The notes under the pieces were generated by a model. It saw only the letters and a program-made list of their open reading frames with translations, made no database searches and had not been told where the DNA came from. Shown piece by piece: positions 31,157 through 34,556 of a DNA stretch of 34,556 bases. Every line of letters begins with the position of its first letter. The first letter of the stretch is position 1. This DNA comes from a virus. The stretch lies in IMG/VR virus record IMGVR_UViG_3300046170_000088, positions 1-34,556 of that record; one strand, 5' to 3'. The position numbers and the translations under genes are program-made.

Positions 31157-31527
31157 TATTTTCCTACGCCCTTTACTCTTTCGTATGATCTTAGTCCGCC
31201 AAGACCAAGCATACCCATAAGGACGGGTAGCATAGTTGATGTATCTGCTTGCGGTACGATAATACCAAAAGGAGCTGCGAGAGGACTGATTAAAAAGTTT
31301 ACAGCAAAACCACATACACATATCCAAGCTGTAGCTGGTCGCCAAGAAGATTGAAACCAATTACCTTTAGCTTCTTCTTTGTTTACTTCTATTTGCGCTT
31401 TAGCGATTTCATGGATATGTTTTTCAGACATAGTTGCAATTTCATGTGCAATCTTTTGTTTCGTGTCTGCGTCTGGAATAAACTTATCAAGAAGTTCGCT
31501 TACTGGTTTTATTAGTTTTTCTATCAT
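31156..31527 (-). CDS. Holin (GTA-holin/3TM family)
   Basis: Makes the inner-membrane lesion that releases the endolysin. 123 residues: a cytoplasmic helical part (1-55), the family motif NWFQSSWRPATAWICVCGFA (56-75), a first hydrophobic stretch about 66-92 (possibly two spans) and a second about 98-113 (TMLPVLMGMLGLGG), then RSYERVKGVGK. The NWFQxSWRPxTAW and GLGGLRSYERVKG motifs are diagnostic of this family. The ribosome site is weak (AAGAAA). Stop overlaps the endolysin ATG. Confidence 0.88.
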   Translation of the reverse strand: MIEKLIKPVSELLDKFIPDADTKQKIAHEIATMSEKHIHEIAKAQIEVNKEEAKGNWFQSSWRPATAWICVCGFAVNFLISPLAAPFGIIVPQADTSTMLPVLMGMLGLGGLRSYERVKGVGK

Positions 31528-31609
31528 AATTTCTTAGTTTGATTAATGCTTTTAATTTTGAAAAAGAATTAACTGTTTGTTTTTTTGGTTTCTGTTGTTT
31601 TGTATTCAT
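31487..31609 (-). CDS. Possible 40-residue basic protein overlapping the holin start
   Basis: Reads MNTKQQKPKKQTVNSFSKLK, then ALIKLRNYDRKTNK. It is open and basic but has no ribosome site and overlaps the previous gene and the first 41 nt of holin. It could serve to couple holin translation. Weak case; kept because the helix KLKALIKLRNYDRK looks protein-like. Confidence 0.25.
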   Translation of the reverse strand: MNTKQQKPKKQTVNSFSKLKALIKLRNYDRKTNKTSKRTS

Positions 31610-31724
31610 GTGAATATTTATTAAAAAGTTTTTCTGCCTTTCTTTTAAAAGACCATTCTAAAAATTTACCAAGTAAGTAAGACAAGTTACTTTTAAGACT
31701 TAGCTTTTTTCTTGGCTGTTTCAC
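31569..31724 (-). CDS. Small basic amphipathic protein (51 aa)
   Basis: From a GTG at 31724 (GAG 4 nt upstream) reads KQPRKKLSLKSNLSYLLGKF then LEWSFKRKAEKLFNKYSHEY. Basic, with an amphipathic helix; a shorter version starts at TTG 31685. It overlaps the previous gene by 32 nt. Plausible as a DNA-binding or membrane-active peptide near lysis genes; unrecognised. Confidence 0.42.
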   Translation of the reverse strand: MKQPRKKLSLKSNLSYLLGKFLEWSFKRKAEKLFNKYSHEYKTTETKKTNS

Positions 31725-31860
31725 TTAACTCGTTAAAATGAAATAGCCTTACACTTGTTGCAGTGTGATTTTTATTAGAATGTAAATGTCCGTTAGGCAT
31801 TTTGTGTGTATTGCCTTTGTATTCGGTTCCATCTCTTTTAAAGTGTTTTACGCCTCTCAT
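31693..31860 (-). CDS. Conserved small phage protein (55 aa), GVKHFKRDGTEY type
   Basis: Reads MRGVKHFKRDGTEYKGNTHK, then MPNGHLHSN and RLFHFNELSETAKKKAKS. The pattern KRDGTEYKGxxHKMPNG ... LFHFxELSxTAKKKA is a short conserved hypothetical I recognise from other phages. His-rich and basic. Its ATG overlaps the previous stop (TAATG). Function unknown, possibly nucleic-acid or metal binding. Confidence 0.78.
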   Translation of the reverse strand: MRGVKHFKRDGTEYKGNTHKMPNGHLHSNKNHTATSVRLFHFNELSETAKKKAKS

Positions 31861-31988
31861 TATTTTTTCCTCTTCTTAGGAAAACCAGCTTTCATATTTG
31901 CGTAGGCTTTTTTAGTAATAGTAGATTTCTTTTTAGTTCTACTATTTTTGTTTTTCTTTCTGTTATTTATATTTTCATATAGTGACAT
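31860..31988 (-). CDS. Conserved small Lys-rich phage protein (42 aa)
   Basis: Reads MSLYENINNRKKNKNSRTKK, then STITKKAYANMKAGFPKKRKK. The MSLYxNIxxRKK ... YANMKAGFPKK pattern is frequent in phage genomes as a tiny conserved gene. Over a third Lys/Arg, so probably DNA- or RNA-binding and possibly a virion component. Good AAGGAG ribosome site. Confidence 0.8.
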   Translation of the reverse strand: MSLYENINNRKKNKNSRTKKKSTITKKAYANMKAGFPKKRKK

Positions 31989-31998
31989 AGTTATCTCC

Positions 31999-32250
31999 TT
32001 ACCATTTTTTGCAAGACCAATATCTTGCGGTTAATTTACTAGGCGGATTAGTGTCACACTTGTGCCTAGCTCTAAATGATTTACGTCTTGCTGGTTGATC
32101 TTTTTTAATTGTCATTTTAGGATCACCAAAGCGAATAAGTTTTATGGTTTCACCAACCTTTGCCAAGACAGCAAACTTCTTTGACTTTCCTGGTGTACGT
32201 TTAGGTTTATTATAACCAGCGAACCTTTCGCCTCTATATGTTATTGCCAT
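31999..32250 (-). CDS. Conserved small basic phage protein (83 aa, DUF6321-like)
   Basis: Starts MAITYRGERFAGYNKPKRTP, then FAVLAKVGETIKLIRFGDPK, and ends RKSFRARHKCDTNPPSKLTA plus RYWSCKKW. The SFRARHKCD and LTARYWSCKxW motifs with an N-terminal YRGExFxGYNKPKRTP are shared by many marine phages near portal genes. Cys pairs could bind zinc. Function unknown; located right after the portal-proximal gene. Confidence 0.82.
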   Translation of the reverse strand: MAITYRGERFAGYNKPKRTPGKSKKFAVLAKVGETIKLIRFGDPKMTIKKDQPARRKSFRARHKCDTNPPSKLTARYWSCKKW

Positions 32251-32252
32251 AG

Positions 32253-32435
32253 TTAATGTATTAAAGTTACTTTAGAAGATATTAGTTCTGAGTCGTGAGG
32301 TATTTGTAAAAATACCAAAGCAACTCTTTTAGCATCTTCCAAGCTCTTAGCTTTTATATCGTTACCGCAGTAGATAAAATCTCCGTCAAGAAATTCTAAG
32401 TCGTAAATCTTATCCGATTGGTTGGTTATTGCCAT
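32253..32435 (-). CDS. Small protein after portal (60 aa)
   Basis: Reads MAITNQSDKIYDLEFLDGDF, then KAKSLEDAKRVALVFLQIPH. One beta strand and one helix; the AKSLEDAKRVA segment resembles generic small-domain helices. It overlaps the portal end by 26 nt. No motif recognised. Confidence 0.65.
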   Translation of the reverse strand: MAITNQSDKIYDLEFLDGDFIYCGNDIKAKSLEDAKRVALVFLQIPHDSELISSKVTLIH

Positions 32436-34556
32436 TGGTAAACATTCCTTGCGATTGGTTTTTTGCTACCTGTCTAATCGCTTCTCTATCTCTTTCCATA
32501 ATTGCATTTATTTCAGCAACATTTACTTGCGCACCGTACTTAGCTTGTAGTTCAGCTATCTTCAGTTTTAAATCAGCTTCATGTTCATCACGGTTTCTGT
32601 CGTCATCCATAATGATTTTCATTCTATCTGTCTCTGCATCAATGATAGCTTTTTGTGCTAAGTTCTGAGCTTTCATTGCTTCAGCTTGAGCCAACATTTC
32701 TTCTGGTGAAGGTTTAGCTGGTTCTTGTGGTTGCGGAGGCATAGGCGGTACAGTTGTATTTATAAATGTTGTTGCATCTTTAAATCCAGCCATCTCAATC
32801 ATTTTAGTTAAAGTGTTTGCGTACTGCTGTAAATTAACCAAAGGATTGTTAGGTCCTAATGTTTGTAATATTTGTTCTTGCTTTTGTGATAGTGCTGTTA
32901 GGACTTGGAACTTTTCTTCGTCAGAGTTTTTAGAAATACCAACATTAATTACCATGTCTTTATCAGCATCCCAATATCTAGGATCAACAGGAATGAACTC
33001 GTTGTTTAATCTCATCATGTCTTGACCTTCTTGGTGTTTGATTACAAGTGAGTTTACAAGTTTAAATAAATCTTTCATACCGTCAGCAAAGTGACGACAG
33101 ATAAGTTCTACTCTTCCTTGTGCGCCAGACATAGTAGCAGTTACAGCTGCGGAAGTTGTAGATTGTAATGCTTCTGCATTAAGTCCAGCCGAAGCCTTAG
33201 AAACGCCTGTACGGTTCTCCTTTGCTTCGTCTAGGTAAGACAATACTGGGAAGGCTTCTTTACCAACGAAAGGCACAGAGAAAGGCTGAACCATTCCTGG
33301 TGCTCTCATTCTAATTGGTTGTCCTATGTCAGTATTAAGAACATCGTCAATATTAACTTGTCCTTCTACTATACCCATTCTCGGGAAGATGGCGTGGCCT
33401 AGACTATCAAGGGTATCTCTCATTATCTGAGATTTAGCTGCTTGAATAGGCATCAAGTAGTCCGCGGGGCATGAGCCAATGGAGGTATGTGGCTCTGGAT
33501 CGGGACAGAAGAGTGTAATAGGTAAATCATCCCAGGGTGTTGAATTAACAATATTTAATCCATTCCCTACAGTGCATACTCTAATCCTTTCATCTATACC
33601 ATCACCATCTAAATCATAAAAAACATAATGTTCTATATAAAGAACACTTTTACTATTACTGTCTGCTCTATCAACACCAGTAAAATCTGCGTATGGATTT
33701 CTTGCTTGTTCTAAGTCGTAGGAGTCTTCATCGACTGCGCTTCCAGAACCAGCGAACTCTTCCATTTGTTCTTTGTCATATCCCATAGCCACTAAGTCAC
33801 TTACAGTCTTAACCATTCTGTGTGCAACATAAGGTGATGAGTTTAAATCTCTTGCATGTCTTGATATAAGTATTTCTTCCGTTGGTACTGCTTCGATAAC
33901 CACTTGGTCTTTAGCTTTAACTCTTCTTATTTTAACATCGTAACTAGCTGGAGTTTCTTGTGTTATCTCTTCGCCAGTTTCAGGATTCATAATTGTCATG
34001 CTTTGCATTTCAATTTTTTCTTCAATAACTTCTACGTTAGGGTCAAGGGTAAGAGCTTGATAAGCCTCTGGAGAAATGTCTGTGTATTCGTGAGTTGATG
34101 CAGTAATGCTGTCATCCCAATAGGCTTTTACAAAACCAGTTTTTCTTATAAGTGCATCTTTGAACGCATCGTATAAAACTTTGAAGCCTGGATTTTTTTG
34201 TTGGATGACGTAGTTAATGTAATCTGTTTGTTGTTTGGCAAGTTGTATGTCCTCTGGGCCGTGAGGTATAAACTCTACTATTTTGGTTGTACCAAAAAAT
34301 GTACGCATGATGGAAGGCAACATGAATAACACGCTGTCTCTAACATCGGTTGATACAAATTCTGATTGCATAGAACTTTGAGCTGTTGGAGAATTACCAA
34401 GGTAATAATCAGTAGCGTCAGCTCTGTCCTGGTCTATTTGGTCGATGAAGTCTTTAGCGTCATCCATTTCGGATTTAAGTACGCCTTGTAGTTCTTCTTC
34501 ATTGTAAGAATCTTCTACTTGTAACTCTTCGATTGCTTGATCTTTGTCGTATTCCA
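32410..34556 (-). CDS. Portal protein (start at the window edge)
   Basis: Dodecameric ring at the capsid vertex through which DNA is packaged and ejected. At least 714 residues are readable, starting EYDKDQAIEELQVEDSYNEE, in frame to the edge; the last two bases (TG) would complete an NTG start. The body has portal motifs: YLGNSPTAQSSMQSEFVSTD (after the N-terminal arm), GFVKAYWDD, GLNAEALQSTTSAAVTATMS and QGRVELICRHFADGMKDLF, matching the P22/SU10-like portal class. The C-terminal 120 residues are coiled coil (EEMLAQAEAMKAQNLAQKAI). An ATG at 34467 exists but would remove the conserved N-terminal arm. Confidence 0.9.
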   Translation of the reverse strand, partial: EYDKDQAIEELQVEDSYNEEELQGVLKSEMDDAKDFIDQIDQDRADATDYYLGNSPTAQSSMQSEFVSTDVRDSVLFMLPSIMRTFFGTTKIVEFIPHGPEDIQLAKQQTDYINYVIQQKNPGFKVLYDAFKDALIRKTGFVKAYWDDSITASTHEYTDISPEAYQALTLDPNVEVIEEKIEMQSMTIMNPETGEEITQETPASYDVKIRRVKAKDQVVIEAVPTEEILISRHARDLNSSPYVAHRMVKTVSDLVAMGYDKEQMEEFAGSGSAVDEDSYDLEQARNPYADFTGVDRADSNSKSVLYIEHYVFYDLDGDGIDERIRVCTVGNGLNIVNSTPWDDLPITLFCPDPEPHTSIGSCPADYLMPIQAAKSQIMRDTLDSLGHAIFPRMGIVEGQVNIDDVLNTDIGQPIRMRAPGMVQPFSVPFVGKEAFPVLSYLDEAKENRTGVSKASAGLNAEALQSTTSAAVTATMSGAQGRVELICRHFADGMKDLFKLVNSLVIKHQEGQDMMRLNNEFIPVDPRYWDADKDMVINVGISKNSDEEKFQVLTALSQKQEQILQTLGPNNPLVNLQQYANTLTKMIEMAGFKDATTFINTTVPPMPPQPQEPAKPSPEEMLAQAEAMKAQNLAQKAIIDAETDRMKIIMDDDRNRDEHEADLKLKIAELQAKYGAQVNVAEINAIMERDREAIRQVAKNQSQGMFTNGNNQPIG

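Noticed and set aside
31157-31360. N-terminal extension of the M15 endolysin
   Set aside because: The extension is antisense-like, Trp/Tyr/Ser-rich sequence read out of frame over holin; the TAATG junction and family length support the start at 31156.

Overview
The window looks like the nearly complete, circularly closing genome of a temperate, short-tailed (podovirus-like) phage of an aquatic, AT-rich bacterium. The structural genes (portal, DUF5309-type capsid protein, SU10-type adaptor, tail nozzle, ejection proteins) resemble those of marine podoviruses. A 27-nt piece of an alphaproteobacterial-style tRNA-Pro beside the integrase points to an alphaproteobacterial host. Host assignment is inference; the gene families are mostly read directly from motifs.

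Layout. (1) 5-2298, minus: terminase small and large subunits with a tiny membrane peptide between them. (2) 2441-5066, plus: a very compact array of 14 small genes, nearly all stop/start overlapped, behind one clear sigma70-like promoter; none has a recognisable enzyme motif and two are single-span membrane peptides. (3) 11598-5115, minus: the early/replication operon: excisionase-like HTH, PD-(D/E)XK nuclease, Cas4/DUF2800-like Fe-S exonuclease, coiled-coil protein, Sak4-like RecA ATPase (frameshifted), small acidic protein, SSB with a DDLPF tip, Cys-motif protein, Toprim-helicase, small basic protein, then three GGGTACCC iterons with a hairpin (candidate origin/control region), a MarR-like regulator and an HTH_36-like gene broken by a frameshift. 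(4) 11762-12037, plus: a lone DUF3310 gene. (5) 12034-13332: tyrosine integrase, its promoter and leader hairpin, and attP. (6) 34556-13333, minus: the late region: portal, small basic proteins, lysis cassette (holin, M15 endopeptidase, membrane coiled-coil protein), scaffold, capsid, adaptor, fibre proteins, tail nozzle, internal/ejection proteins and a terminal PD-(D/E)XK protein.

How it fits together. The portal reading frame runs off the right edge and the terminase large subunit ends four bases from the left edge. Joining the ends gives the canonical order terS-terL-portal, so the late region is one continuous transcription direction of about 23.5 kb. Replication probably borrows the host DNA polymerase: the phage brings a primase-helicase, an SSB and an annealing/exonuclease set, but no polymerase gene. 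Integration and excision would be run by the integrase and the excisionase-like protein, encoded by adjacent leftward units. Lysogeny control is not obvious: no CI-like repressor is seen, and the candidates are the MarR-like protein, the broken HTH gene and a 17-bp dyad shared by two promoters.

Cautions. Two replication-region genes (5.4 kb and 9.3 kb) each carry what reads as one extra base at an A-run, which could be sequencing error, real decay or recoding. Several starts are TTG or GTG, chosen from Shine-Dalgarno spacing.
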